Shown one piece after another: positions 46,632 to 56,100 of a stretch of DNA of 64,000 bases. The position numbers and the translations under genes were made by a program. Numbering within the stretch: position 1 is the first letter of the stretch; each line of letters opens with the position of its first letter. The stretch is from Clostridium porci (GTDB lineage: Bacteria; Bacillota; Clostridia; Lachnospirales; Lachnospiraceae), in the NCBI RefSeq assembly GCF_009696375.1, contig NZ_VUMD01000005.1, forward strand, positions 186,001 to 250,000. Direction: 5' to 3'. The notes beneath the pieces were generated by a model. The model saw nothing but the letters and a program-made list of their open reading frames with translations, was not told the DNA's origin and ran no database searches.

Positions 46632-47147
46632 ATGCAGAAAATCGCAAAATTCTATAAAGTGACGTTAAACCAGTTTACAAAGGACTGGATGGATACATTT
46701 CCTGACAGCAGCCGATCTGAGGCAGAAGAAATTTATGAGAGCATTAAAATTCCTGCAAGGGCTACGGCAGGCTCTGCAGGCTATGACTTTTTCACTCCGG
46801 TTTCATTTGTGTTAAAGCCAGGTGAATCGATTAAGATGCCTACGGGAATCCGGGCGGAGATGGCGGAGGGCTGGGTGCTTCAGATATTTCCCAGAAGCAG
46901 TCTGGGCTTTAAGTTCCGTCTGCAGATGAATAATACGGTAGGTATCATTGACAGTGATTATTTCTACTCTGATAATGAAGGTCATATGTTTATCAAGGTA
47001 ATCAATGACACTAGGGAAGGCAAGGTAGTGGAACTGGCGGCAGGTACCGGCTTTGCTCAGGGAATTTTCGTCCCCTTTGGCATTACAACAGACGATGAGT
47101 GCACCAATTCACGCAACGGTGGATTTGGCAGCACAGATGCGAGGTAA
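46632..47147 (+). CDS. dut: dUTP diphosphatase
   Basis: Trimeric dUTPase that hydrolyses dUTP to dUMP. Motifs I-V: AGSAGYDFF, FPRSSLGFKF, NNTVGIIDSDYF, ATGFAQGIF-type (GTGFAQGIF) and RNGGFGSTD (Gly-rich P-loop-like end). The first 40 residues (KIAKFYKVTLNQFTKDWMD) extend beyond the canonical fold, as in other clostridial versions. It ends 3 nt before the TPR gene. Confidence 0.93.
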   Translation: MQKIAKFYKVTLNQFTKDWMDTFPDSSRSEAEEIYESIKIPARATAGSAGYDFFTPVSFVLKPGESIKMPTGIRAEMAEGWVLQIFPRSSLGFKFRLQMNNTVGIIDSDYFYSDNEGHMFIKVINDTREGKVVELAAGTGFAQGIFVPFGITTDDECTNSRNGGFGSTDAR

Positions 47148-47150
47148 GCA

Positions 47151-48149
47151 ATGACTGGCAGTGGACAGAGAGGATACGATGGAGGACGCAGATTTTATGG
47201 GGGGAGGCCGGGAAGCGGCGGAGCGTACAGAGGAGCAGGTGGAAAGAGAAGCAGCGCCGGGCGCAGAAGGCGCAGAAAAAAGAGGGTGATAAAGGCTGTA
47301 ATCGCCTGGGCTGTGTGTGTAGTGGCGTTGGTGGTTGTAGCGGCAGTGACCTTCCATCTGGCTGGTTATCTTACTACGTCTAAGATACGCCAGTACCGGG
47401 CCAGCGGTCTGGAGAAGCTGGAGAGGGGAAATTACAGCGAAGCCATTGAAGACCTTGATTTGGCTTTGGAAAAGGCAGGAAAACGGACGGGGTTTAAGGT
47501 GGACGTGCTAAGCTACCGGGCAGAGGCTGAATACAGGCTTCAGGATTATGATGCCGCTGTTTATTCCTATGAGCTGCTTTTGGAGATGGAACCAAGAGCG
47601 CCGGAGTACAGGTATCTTCAAAGTCTGTGCTATTCCCAAATGGGAAAAACGGATCAGGCCATAGATGCCTACCAAAAGGGCGTGTTGCTGGAAGCGAAGG
47701 GAGAACTTGCCCCAGGGAAGGAGCAGGCGCTGATGGCAGCAGGAGGCGCCTGTGTGGACAACCAAGAATATGATAAAGCGATGAAATTTTATAGTGAAGC
47801 AATAAAGGATGGTATGGGAGATGGGCAGATTTATAACCAGATGGGCCTTTGCCAGGTGGCTGAAGCAGATTACGAAGGTGCTCTTGATTCGTTTAACCAG
47901 GGGTACGAGATCTTAGTTACAGATTATAACCTGGGCTCCGGAGTCCTGCCCAGCCAGGCAGCCCAGGCTTTGAAGGAGGAGTCTGACGCGGATTACAGCC
48001 TTTTAAAGGAGCTGACGTATAACCGGGCCGTAGCCTACGAATACTTACATCAGTACGATAAGGCCCTGGCGCTGCTTGAGGAATATGTAAGCGTCTTTGG
48101 AAAGGATGAGGACGCGCAGCATGAGATAGGCTTTTTGCGTTCCAGGTAA
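47151..48149 (+). CDS. Membrane-anchored tetratricopeptide repeat protein
   Basis: 332 residues: a Gly/Arg-rich, disordered, basic N-terminus (1-45), one membrane helix (about 48-70, AWAVCVVALVVVAAVTFHLA), then outside or periplasm-side TPR units (RGNYSEAIEDLDLALEKA, LQDYDAAVYSYELLLEMEP, MGKTDQAIDAYQKGVL, NQEYDKAMKFYSEAI, LHQYDKALALLEEYV). Probably a scaffold; partner unknown. It is tightly linked to dut. Confidence 0.88.
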   Translation: MTGSGQRGYDGGRRFYGGRPGSGGAYRGAGGKRSSAGRRRRRKKRVIKAVIAWAVCVVALVVVAAVTFHLAGYLTTSKIRQYRASGLEKLERGNYSEAIEDLDLALEKAGKRTGFKVDVLSYRAEAEYRLQDYDAAVYSYELLLEMEPRAPEYRYLQSLCYSQMGKTDQAIDAYQKGVLLEAKGELAPGKEQALMAAGGACVDNQEYDKAMKFYSEAIKDGMGDGQIYNQMGLCQVAEADYEGALDSFNQGYEILVTDYNLGSGVLPSQAAQALKEESDADYSLLKELTYNRAVAYEYLHQYDKALALLEEYVSVFGKDEDAQHEIGFLRSR

Positions 48150-48192
48150 AAGGAGGACACCCTTTTGCTGTAGGGGAAAGAGGCAGAATAGG

Positions 48193-49473
48193 ATGGCTGA
48201 TTTGATCGATTTAAGGGAATTAGAAGAACGGGTTATTTTAATTGCGGTAAGCACCAGAGATGGAGACGATACCTTGGCTTCTCTGGACGAGCTTTCCCAG
48301 CTGGCTTCCACAGCGGGGGCTGTGACAGTGGGCCGGGTGATACAGAGCAGAGAAAAGGTTCATCCCGGCACTTATCTGGGTAAGGGAAAGTTGGAAGAGG
48401 TTAGGAATTTGATATGGGAGCTGGATGCAACAGGGGTTATCTGCGATGATGAGCTTTCGCCGGCTCAGCTGAGAAATCTGGAGGATGCTCTGGAAACCAA
48501 GGTGATGGATCGCACCATGGTTATTCTGGATATTTTTGCCTCCAGAGCCAGCACCAGAGAGGGGAAGATTCAGGTGGAGCTGGCACAGCTTAGATACAGG
48601 GCTGTCCGGCTGGCGGGCATAGGAAATTCTCTTTCTCGGCTGGGCGGTGGGATTGGAACCAGAGGGCCAGGCGAAAAAAAGCTGGAGATGGATCGTCGTC
48701 TGATCCATCAGAGAATTTCACAGTTAAAGGGTGAACTGGAGGATGTAAAACGCCACAGGGAGCTTACCAGACAGCAGAGGGGGAAGGATTTTGCCCTTTC
48801 AGGGGCGATTGTGGGCTATACTAATGCAGGAAAGTCCACCCTTTTAAACCGTCTTACAGATGCTGGGATACTGGCAGAGGATAAGCTGTTTGCTACCCTA
48901 GATCCAACCACCAGAAGCTATATCATGGAGGATGGACAGCAGATTCTTCTGACGGATACCGTAGGATTTATCAGGAAGCTGCCCCATCATCTGATTGAGG
49001 CCTTTAAAAGTACGCTGGAGGAAGCCAGGTACAGTGATATTATACTTCATGTGGCAGACTGCTCGAATCCGCAAATGGATATGCAGATGCATGTGGTGAA
49101 GGAGACCTTAAAGGATCTGGGGATTGTGGATAAAACCATGATTACCGTATTTAATAAGGTAGATCGCATGGAGGATCCGGACAGGGCAGGAGAGGAGCAT
49201 CTGATTCAACTGCCAAGAGATTTTGGGGCAGATTATCAAGTGCGGATATCTGCAAAGACCGGAGAGGGAATTGGAGCGCTTGAGAGGATTCTTCAAACCA
49301 TTATTCGGAACCGGAGAGTTTACCTGAAAAAGATTTTCCCTTATACTCAGTCTGGACGCATCCAGACGATACGAAGGTACGGGCAGCTTCTTAAGGAAGA
49401 GTACCGGGAGGATGGGGTGGCTGTGGAGGCCTATGTGCCGGCAGAGCTGTTTGCCAGTCTGTACAAGGATTGA
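48193..49473 (+). CDS. hflX: Ribosome-splitting GTPase HflX
   Basis: A 426-residue GTPase that rescues stalled or heat-stressed ribosomes. N-terminal HflX domain (SREKVHPGTYLGKGKLEEV, then DDELSPAQLRNLE), the linker GGGIGTRGPGEKKLEMDRR, and the G domain: G1 GYTNAGKSTLLNRLT, G3 DTVGFIRKLPHHLIEAF, G4 FNKVDRM, with G5 in RISAKTGEG. A C-terminal region of about 60 residues follows. Confidence 0.96.
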   Translation: MADLIDLRELEERVILIAVSTRDGDDTLASLDELSQLASTAGAVTVGRVIQSREKVHPGTYLGKGKLEEVRNLIWELDATGVICDDELSPAQLRNLEDALETKVMDRTMVILDIFASRASTREGKIQVELAQLRYRAVRLAGIGNSLSRLGGGIGTRGPGEKKLEMDRRLIHQRISQLKGELEDVKRHRELTRQQRGKDFALSGAIVGYTNAGKSTLLNRLTDAGILAEDKLFATLDPTTRSYIMEDGQQILLTDTVGFIRKLPHHLIEAFKSTLEEARYSDIILHVADCSNPQMDMQMHVVKETLKDLGIVDKTMITVFNKVDRMEDPDRAGEEHLIQLPRDFGADYQVRISAKTGEGIGALERILQTIIRNRRVYLKKIFPYTQSGRIQTIRRYGQLLKEEYREDGVAVEAYVPAELFASLYKD

Positions 49474-49510
49474 CGGTATTGATAGAACTTGTAGTAGCAG
49501 AGAGGATAAA

Positions 49511-49579
49511 GCACAATATCTAGTTTATCATATAATATGATGCATAGATATTGTGTTTTCTTTTTCATCCTGCTATAAT
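49511..49579 (+). promoter_or_regulatory. nrdD promoter with two NrdR-like boxes, overlapping the hflX terminator hairpin
   Basis: The -35 TTGTGT (49551-49556), 17-bp spacer and extended -10 TGC-TATAAT (49571-49579) form a promoter. Two sequences resembling the NrdR box (acaCwAtATaTwGtgt) lie at 49511-49526 and 49541-49556, 30 bp apart, the second covering the -35. The outer halves CACAATATCTA and TAGATATTGTG also make an 11-bp hairpin followed by TTTTCTTTTT that can terminate hflX. Confidence 0.65.
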
Positions 49580-49715
49580 AATGAGGTAGCTCCTTTTTAT
49601 ATTCCCCGGTGAAAGCTATGGGTGAGGTAAGAGGGAGCCAGGCAGGTTCTTAGAGCTCTGCCGTGCAGGAAGCTATGATAATTTAGCGTGAAATGGGTTG
49701 AAAGGAGCAAGCGGT

Positions 49716-52154
49716 ATGATTCAGGTAGTAAAAAGGGACGGGGAGAATGCGGAATTTAACCTTAACAAAATTACAGAGGCGATTAAGAAAGCATTCAAGG
49801 CTACAAAGAAGGATTACAATAATGAGATTCTGGAGCTTCTGTCCCTGAGAGTAACTGCGGATTTTCAGGGAAAGATGAAGGATGGCTGTATTTCCGTAGA
49901 GGAAATTCAGGACAGCGTAGAGCACGTATTAGAGCAGACTGGCTATACAGATGTGGCTAAGGCTTATATTTTATATAGAAAACAGAGAGAGAAAATCCGC
50001 AATATGAAAAACACTATCCTGGATTATAAAGATGTGGTGAACAGCTACGTTAAGGTGGAGGACTGGCGTGTTAAGGAGAATTCGACCGTTACCTATTCAG
50101 TAGGGGGGCTTATTCTAAGTAATTCCGGCGCGGTTACTGCCAATTACTGGCTCAGCGAGATTTACGACCAGGAGATTGCAGACGCCCACCGCAATGCGGA
50201 CATACATATTCATGATCTTTCCATGCTCACCGGATATTGTGCAGGCTGGTCTTTAAAGCAGCTTTTGCTTGAAGGGCTGGGGGGTATCCCTGGAAAAATC
50301 ACCTCCTCTCCAGCAAAGCATCTGTCCGTGCTCTGCAACCAGATGGTGAACTTTTTAGGAATTATGCAAAATGAGTGGGCGGGAGCTCAAGCATTTTCAT
50401 CTTTTGACACCTATCTTGCCCCCTTTGTGAAGGCGGATCAGTTATCCTATCCTGAGGTTAAAAAGTGCATTGAATCTTTTATATACGGAGTGAATACTCC
50501 CAGCCGCTGGGGTACCCAGGCGCCATTTTCTAATATTACTCTGGACTGGACGGTTCCTGATGATATGGCGGAGCTGAATGCCATCGTAGGCGGAAAAGAG
50601 ATGGATTTTAAGTATAAGGATTGCAAGACGGAAATGGATATGATCAACAAAGCCTTTATCGAGACGATGATCGAGGGTGATGCCAATGGAAGAGGCTTTC
50701 AGTATCCGATACCTACCTATTCGATTACAAGGGAGTTTGACTGGTCTGAGACAGAGAATAATAAATTGCTATTTGAGATGACTGCCAAATATGGCACACC
50801 TTATTTTTCTAATTTTATTAACAGCGATATGCAGCCCAGTGATGTGCGGAGCATGTGCTGCCGTCTCCGCCTGGATCTGCGTGAGCTGAGAAAAAAGACC
50901 GGAGGCTTTTTCGGTTCAGGGGAGAGCACCGGTTCGGTAGGTGTTGTCACCATCAATATGCCCAGGATCGCGTATCTGTCTAAGAATGAGACGGATTTTT
51001 ATGAGAGGCTGGATCGGATGATGGACATTTCCGCCCGTTCCTTAAAGACTAAGCGGGAGGTTATCACAAAGCTTTTGGAGCAAGGCCTATATCCTTACAC
51101 AAAGAGATACCTTGGAACCTTTGAGAACCATTTCTCCACTATAGGGCTGATCGGCATGAATGAGGCAGGATTGAATGCGAGATGGGTGAGAAAGGATATG
51201 ACCCATAAGGAGTGCCAGAATTTCACAAGGGATGTGTTAAACCACATGCGGGAACGGTTGTCAGACTATCAGGAAGCGTATGGGGATTTGTATAATCTGG
51301 AGGCTACTCCTGCTGAGTCCACCACCTACCGTCTGGCAAAGCATGACAAGAAGGCCTACCCGGATATTATTACTGCCGGTGCCCAGGGGGATACTCCTTA
51401 TTATACAAACAGCTCCCATCTGCCGGTGGATTACACAGAGGACGTCTTTGACGCCCTGGATATTCAGGACCCCCTTCAGACTTTATACACCTCAGGTACA
51501 GTCTTTCATGCGTTTTTGGGGGAAAAGCTGCCTGACTGGAGGTCTGCCGCCCATTTGGTGAGAACCATTGCTGAGAATTACAAGCTTCCCTACTATACAC
51601 TGTCTCCTACCTATTCTATCTGCAGAAGCCATGGATACCTGACGGGCGAGCATTTTACCTGTCCGGTGTGCGGTGAGGCGGCTGAGGTTTACAGCCGGAT
51701 TACGGGCTACTACCGTCCGGTGCAGAACTGGAACGAGGGCAAGACACAGGAGTATAAGAACCGCACGAATTATGATGTCGGGCATTCTGTGTTAAAGCAT
51801 GGAACCTCTGAAATTAAGGCTCAGGGCTGCTGCAAACATGATACCTGGGTGGAGAGCAAGGCTTTGGAAGGCCAAAACAGCCAGAGAGAGGTGCAGAAAA
51901 CGACTTCCTCTCCTCTGCTGTATCTCTTTACCACCAGAACCTGCCCTAACTGCAATTCGGCCAAGGAAGTTCTAAAAGGGTTGAATTATCAGGTGATTGA
52001 TGCAGAGGAACAGCCGGAGCTGGCTGAACGGTTCGGCATTTTGCAGGCGCCTACTCTGGTCATTGTCAGGGACGGCATAGTTCAGAAATTCTCCAATGCT
52101 TCCAATATCCGCAGGTTTGTGGAGCAGGGGAGAGCAGAACAGATAAAGGGATAG
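49716..52154 (+). CDS. nrdD: Anaerobic ribonucleoside-triphosphate reductase fused to thioredoxin-like domain
   Basis: Class III (glycyl-radical) reductase making dNTPs from NTPs without oxygen, 812 residues. ATP-cone at residues 1-95 (IQVVKRDGENAEFNLNKI), then the ten-stranded barrel core (HIHDLSMLTGYCAGWSL, QAFSSFDTYLAPF). The C-terminal zinc-ribbon Cys include CPVCG and the glycyl-radical region is RITGYYRP (Gly about 664). Residues 732-812 are a thioredoxin/glutaredoxin-like domain with CPNC (743-746) and the cis-Pro loop QAPTLVIV, absent from the ordinary enzyme. No nrdG activase lies next to it. Start at 49716, behind AAAGGAG. Confidence 0.93.
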   Translation: MIQVVKRDGENAEFNLNKITEAIKKAFKATKKDYNNEILELLSLRVTADFQGKMKDGCISVEEIQDSVEHVLEQTGYTDVAKAYILYRKQREKIRNMKNTILDYKDVVNSYVKVEDWRVKENSTVTYSVGGLILSNSGAVTANYWLSEIYDQEIADAHRNADIHIHDLSMLTGYCAGWSLKQLLLEGLGGIPGKITSSPAKHLSVLCNQMVNFLGIMQNEWAGAQAFSSFDTYLAPFVKADQLSYPEVKKCIESFIYGVNTPSRWGTQAPFSNITLDWTVPDDMAELNAIVGGKEMDFKYKDCKTEMDMINKAFIETMIEGDANGRGFQYPIPTYSITREFDWSETENNKLLFEMTAKYGTPYFSNFINSDMQPSDVRSMCCRLRLDLRELRKKTGGFFGSGESTGSVGVVTINMPRIAYLSKNETDFYERLDRMMDISARSLKTKREVITKLLEQGLYPYTKRYLGTFENHFSTIGLIGMNEAGLNARWVRKDMTHKECQNFTRDVLNHMRERLSDYQEAYGDLYNLEATPAESTTYRLAKHDKKAYPDIITAGAQGDTPYYTNSSHLPVDYTEDVFDALDIQDPLQTLYTSGTVFHAFLGEKLPDWRSAAHLVRTIAENYKLPYYTLSPTYSICRSHGYLTGEHFTCPVCGEAAEVYSRITGYYRPVQNWNEGKTQEYKNRTNYDVGHSVLKHGTSEIKAQGCCKHDTWVESKALEGQNSQREVQKTTSSPLLYLFTTRTCPNCNSAKEVLKGLNYQVIDAEEQPELAERFGILQAPTLVIVRDGIVQKFSNASNIRRFVEQGRAEQIKG

Positions 52155-52164
52155 GGACTAGGGC

Positions 52165-52458
52165 ATGGATGTGTTATATTTGCTGATGGGCGGTATTTGC
52201 CTGGCTGAGGCGGCGGCGCTGTTTGCAGGCCGCGATTTCCTCATATTTACAGGTAATATTAAAAAGGATAATTATGATTTAGAGAAGGTGTACTCGGTTG
52301 AACGGTGTCTTTTTATAGTAGACGCTGTCTGCTGCCTTGGCATAGGAAGCGGATTCTTGACTGCCAGAACGAAATGGATATTGCTGGCGCTGATCGGGGC
52401 TACTCTCTTTGTCCATGGATATGTATTTAAAAGTAGAAAATTCCGTAAGAACCAGTGA
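52165..52458 (+). CDS. Small three-helix membrane protein
   Basis: 97 residues with hydrophobic segments at about 3-22, 48-66 and 70-88 and a basic end (KSRKFRKNQ). The layout and the NYDLEKVYSVERCLFIVDAV middle resemble DUF3784-type small membrane proteins. It follows nrdD by 10 bp and is probably in the same transcript. Function unknown. Confidence 0.65.
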   Translation: MDVLYLLMGGICLAEAAALFAGRDFLIFTGNIKKDNYDLEKVYSVERCLFIVDAVCCLGIGSGFLTARTKWILLALIGATLFVHGYVFKSRKFRKNQ

Positions 52459-52470
52459 CAGTAAAAGAGG

Positions 52471-52507
52471 GCTGCTGCCCCAGAAGTTTTTGGGGCGGCA
52501 GCTTTTT
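52471..52507 (+). terminator. Terminator after the nrdD operon
   Basis: GCTGCTGCCCCA and TGGGGCGGCAGC pair, then TTTTTC. Confidence 0.9.
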
Positions 52508-52578
52508 CTGATTTTTAAAAAGGACGTTGCTGCTGCGGCTCCCTATTGCGTCCACTTCTGGGAACCCAGCAAATCAGG

Positions 52579-53016
52579 CTAATTCACGTCTGCTTTATCT
52601 AGAGCTGTGTTGATGGCTTTAAGAAGCGCACTGGAGGTGTAGCGGGACGCACTGGGATATGTAAGGTTTTCCGTTGATTGAGCGCTTATAATCTGGCTGG
52701 CTAGATCATCCAGTGTGGGCTGCATCAGCGGATACATCGTGGTGACGGCTTCGCTTAAGGGTACTAGTTCAATGGATCTGATCCGGTTTGCGTCCACCGT
52801 TACCTCCACGTTGACATTTTCATTGCCCAGAGTCAGGGCCGCGCTGTATACGCCCGGTACATAGCCGGCAGGCTTTCCGGAGGCGGCAGCAGCATCTTTC
52901 TTAGGACGAAACATGATAAAGCATAGAATGATTAGCAGGACGGCAAGACCCAGGAAGATCGCGGTGTAGATAATTTCTTTCATCCGCAAGACCACAATTT
53001 TGGTTTTAGAGCTCAT
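52579..53016 (-). CDS. Membrane-anchored FMN-binding-domain-like protein
   Basis: 145 residues: N-terminal membrane helix (IIYTAIFLGLAVLLIILCFI), then a domain resembling FMN-binding (RnfG/NqrC-like) modules: YVPGVYSAALTLGNENVNVE, DANRIRSIELVPLSE and the SASRYTSSALLKAI segment in the place of the flavin-attachment S(G)ATxT motif. The usual Gly-Ala are missing, so covalent FMN binding is doubtful. It is divergent from addB. Ribosome site AGAGG. Confidence 0.6.
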   Translation of the reverse strand: MSSKTKIVVLRMKEIIYTAIFLGLAVLLIILCFIMFRPKKDAAAASGKPAGYVPGVYSAALTLGNENVNVEVTVDANRIRSIELVPLSEAVTTMYPLMQPTLDDLASQIISAQSTENLTYPSASRYTSSALLKAINTALDKADVN

Positions 53017-53123
53017 TGTCAGGACCTCTAAGGTAGTTTGTTAAAGCTTATGTGAGAAGCGATGTAAATATGAGAGGTTTTCATCTGTCCTGCAGATCGG
53101 GCGGTATAAAAGGAGAGATAAAG

Positions 53124-56100
53124 GTGGCATTACAGTTCATACTTGGAGGAGCAGGCTCCGGGAAAACGAGATATCTTTATGATCAGGTGATAAAGGAGTC
53201 TATGGCTCATCCGGAGCTGTCCTATCTGGTGATAGCGCCGGAGCAATTTACTATGCAGACCCAGAAGGAGATCATACGTCTTCATCCAAGGCATGGGGTG
53301 ATGAATATTGATATTCTCAGCTTTAAGAGGCTAGCCTATCGCGTCTTTGAGGATGTGGGAGTCAGGCTTCCCGTTATACTTGATGATATGGGCAAATCCA
53401 TGGTTTTGCGGAAGGTAGCCGGAATGAAGAAGGGGCAGCTGGGGATGTTTAAGAGGCATCTGGAGCAGGCTGGATTTATTAGCCAGCTGAAATCCCAGAT
53501 ATCAGAGCTGTACCAGTACGGTATTACACCAGATATGCTGGGGAATGTGACACGGGAGGTAAAGGAGCCTTTGTTAAGTCAAAAGCTTCTGGATTTGGAG
53601 GTGATCTACAGGAGCTTTGGGGAATACATTCAGGAGCGCTACGTGACGGCAGAGGAGCTTTTGGATATTCTCTGCAGGGAGCTGCCAAGGTGGGAGAAAT
53701 TAAAGGACAGCGTGATTCTTTTGGATGGGTTTACGGGGTTTACTCCGGTACAGTACAGACTGGTAGAGCTGTTTATGATATATGCCAGGGATGTGCTGTG
53801 CTCGGTGACAGTGGATACCAGGGTAAATCCCTATAGGGAAAGCGGAATCCAGCACCTTTTTTACATGAGCAAGCATACAGTCTGCAGACTGTCAGAGCTG
53901 GGAAGACGCCAAGGTGTTGAGAAAAAAGAGGATGTGGTCTGCGACAGCCGGCCTGCCTGGAGATTCAGGGAAAGCCCGGAGCTGGACTTTTTAGAGCAGA
54001 ATCTGTACCGGTATGGAAGGGCTGTGTGGGAAAAACCGTCAGCCAGTGTGCAGGTTTACAAGGGAAGGAGGCCCTCTGAAGAGGCTGACTATGTATGCAG
54101 CCAGATTCAGAAAATGGTGCGGGAGGAAGGCCTGCGTTATCGAGACGCGGCTGTCATTACCGGAGACCTTTTGGTTTATGGACGGGAGCTGGCCCATGCC
54201 TTTGATCAGGCAGAGATTCCTTATTTTCTGGATGATAAAAAAAGTATTTTGGAAAATCCTTTGGTGGAGCTTATTAGAGCGGCCTTGGAGGCAGTGAGGG
54301 ATATGTCTTATGAAGGCGTATTCCGGTATCTGAAAACCGGTTTGGTTTATGACCGGAAAGACAGGACAGATCAATGGGATAATATCAGGGCAAACACAGA
54401 GGGCTTTGGTGATTCTGATGTTTTGGGAGCGTCAGCGCACAAGGAGCCTGTTTTTGACGGCTCCAGGGAGCAGGTGGAGCAGATGACTAATCGGATGGAG
54501 AATTATATCAGAGCCTTGGGCATACGAGGGTGGAAAAACTGGGACTGCACCTGGGAGCGGCGGTGCAGGGGAAGTGAGAGGCTGAATCTGAAGGAGCTCA
54601 ATGGATACCGTCAGTGGGTCATGGAGCCTTTAAGAACATTGAGAATGGCATTTAAGGCCGAGGGAGCAACGGTGGCTTCCGTGACAAAGGCGCTCAGAAC
54701 GTACCTGGAGGAGCTGTCTCTTAAGGAAAAGATGGAAGATTATAAGGAATATTTTCTCCAACGTAAAGAGCCGGGGGACGAAAATCTGGCAAAGGAGTAC
54801 GGTCAGGTGTATGATCGGGTGATGGAACTTTTTGAACGTTTGGAGGGGCTTTTGGGTGATGAAAAGACGGATATGAAGAACTATGCTCAGATTCTGGACG
54901 CAGGCTTTGAGGAAATTAAGGTGGGAGTGATCCCGGCTACTATCGACCAAGTCATGGTAGGAGATATTACAAGGAGCCGGCTGGAGGCAGTCAAGGTGCT
55001 GTTTTTTGTTGGCGTTAACGAGGGAATGGTGCCTCAGAGAAAGAGTAAAGGCAGCTTGCTCACAGACAGGGATCGGGCTGTTTTCAAGTCCATGAATCTG
55101 GAACTGGCTCCTACGGCCAAAGAGGACGGCTGCATTCAAAAGTTCTATCTGTATCTTATGATGGCAAAGCCCTCTCATCGTTTGATTCTTACCTATGCAG
55201 CCATGACCTGTGACGGAAAGAGCCAGAGGCCTTCCAGTCTTCTGGGAGAGATCCATAAGCTGTTCCCCCAGATGGAAACCTTGGATGAGACAAAGGTGGA
55301 GCGGCCAGTGAGAACGCTTAGAGACGGAGTGGAGCTGCTAATAAGAGAGCTTCACCATATGAGGGAGAGCAGAGAAAAGACAGATAAAGCCCGACCTAAG
55401 GCAGCTCTTTCCGAGCCGGCCTTTTTAGAGCTGTGTCGTTACTTCTTAAGCCATGAGTCCTGTAAGGAGAAGGGGAGAATGTTGGTGGAGGGGGCGTTTT
55501 ATTCCTATGAAGAGAGGGGAATTGGCCGGGCTGCTGCCAGGGCCCTCTACGGGCAGAACCTTCAGGGCAGCGTGACTCGTCTGGAGCAGTTTGCCTCCTG
55601 CGCTTATGCACATTTTCTGAAATACGGGCTGGAGCTTTTGGAGCGGCAGGAATACGAGCTGGAGGCGGTGGACATGGGAAATTTGTTTCACCAGTCCATT
55701 GACAGGTGCTTCGCTGTGATGAAGGAGGAGGGCCGGGATTGGAGAGAGCTGAGTCAGGAAACCAGAAGAAAGTTGGTGAGGGACTGCGTTACTCAGGTAA
55801 CAGAAGAATATGGCAACACTATTATGGGAAGCTCTGCCAGGAACAGCTATCTGTCAGGCCGTGTAGAGCGTATTACGGACAGAACCATATGGGCCCTTTC
55901 AGAGCAGGTGAAGAAGGGGGACTTTGTACCTGCGGAATTTGAACTATCCTTTTCTGCCATTGATAACCTGAAGGCCATGGGTATCCGGCTGTCGGAGGAT
56001 GAGGCTTTGTGGCTTAAGGGACGTATTGATCGTCTGGATCTCTTCGAGGATGAAGGCCATGTGTATGTGAAGATTATTGACTATAAATCAGGAACCACCA

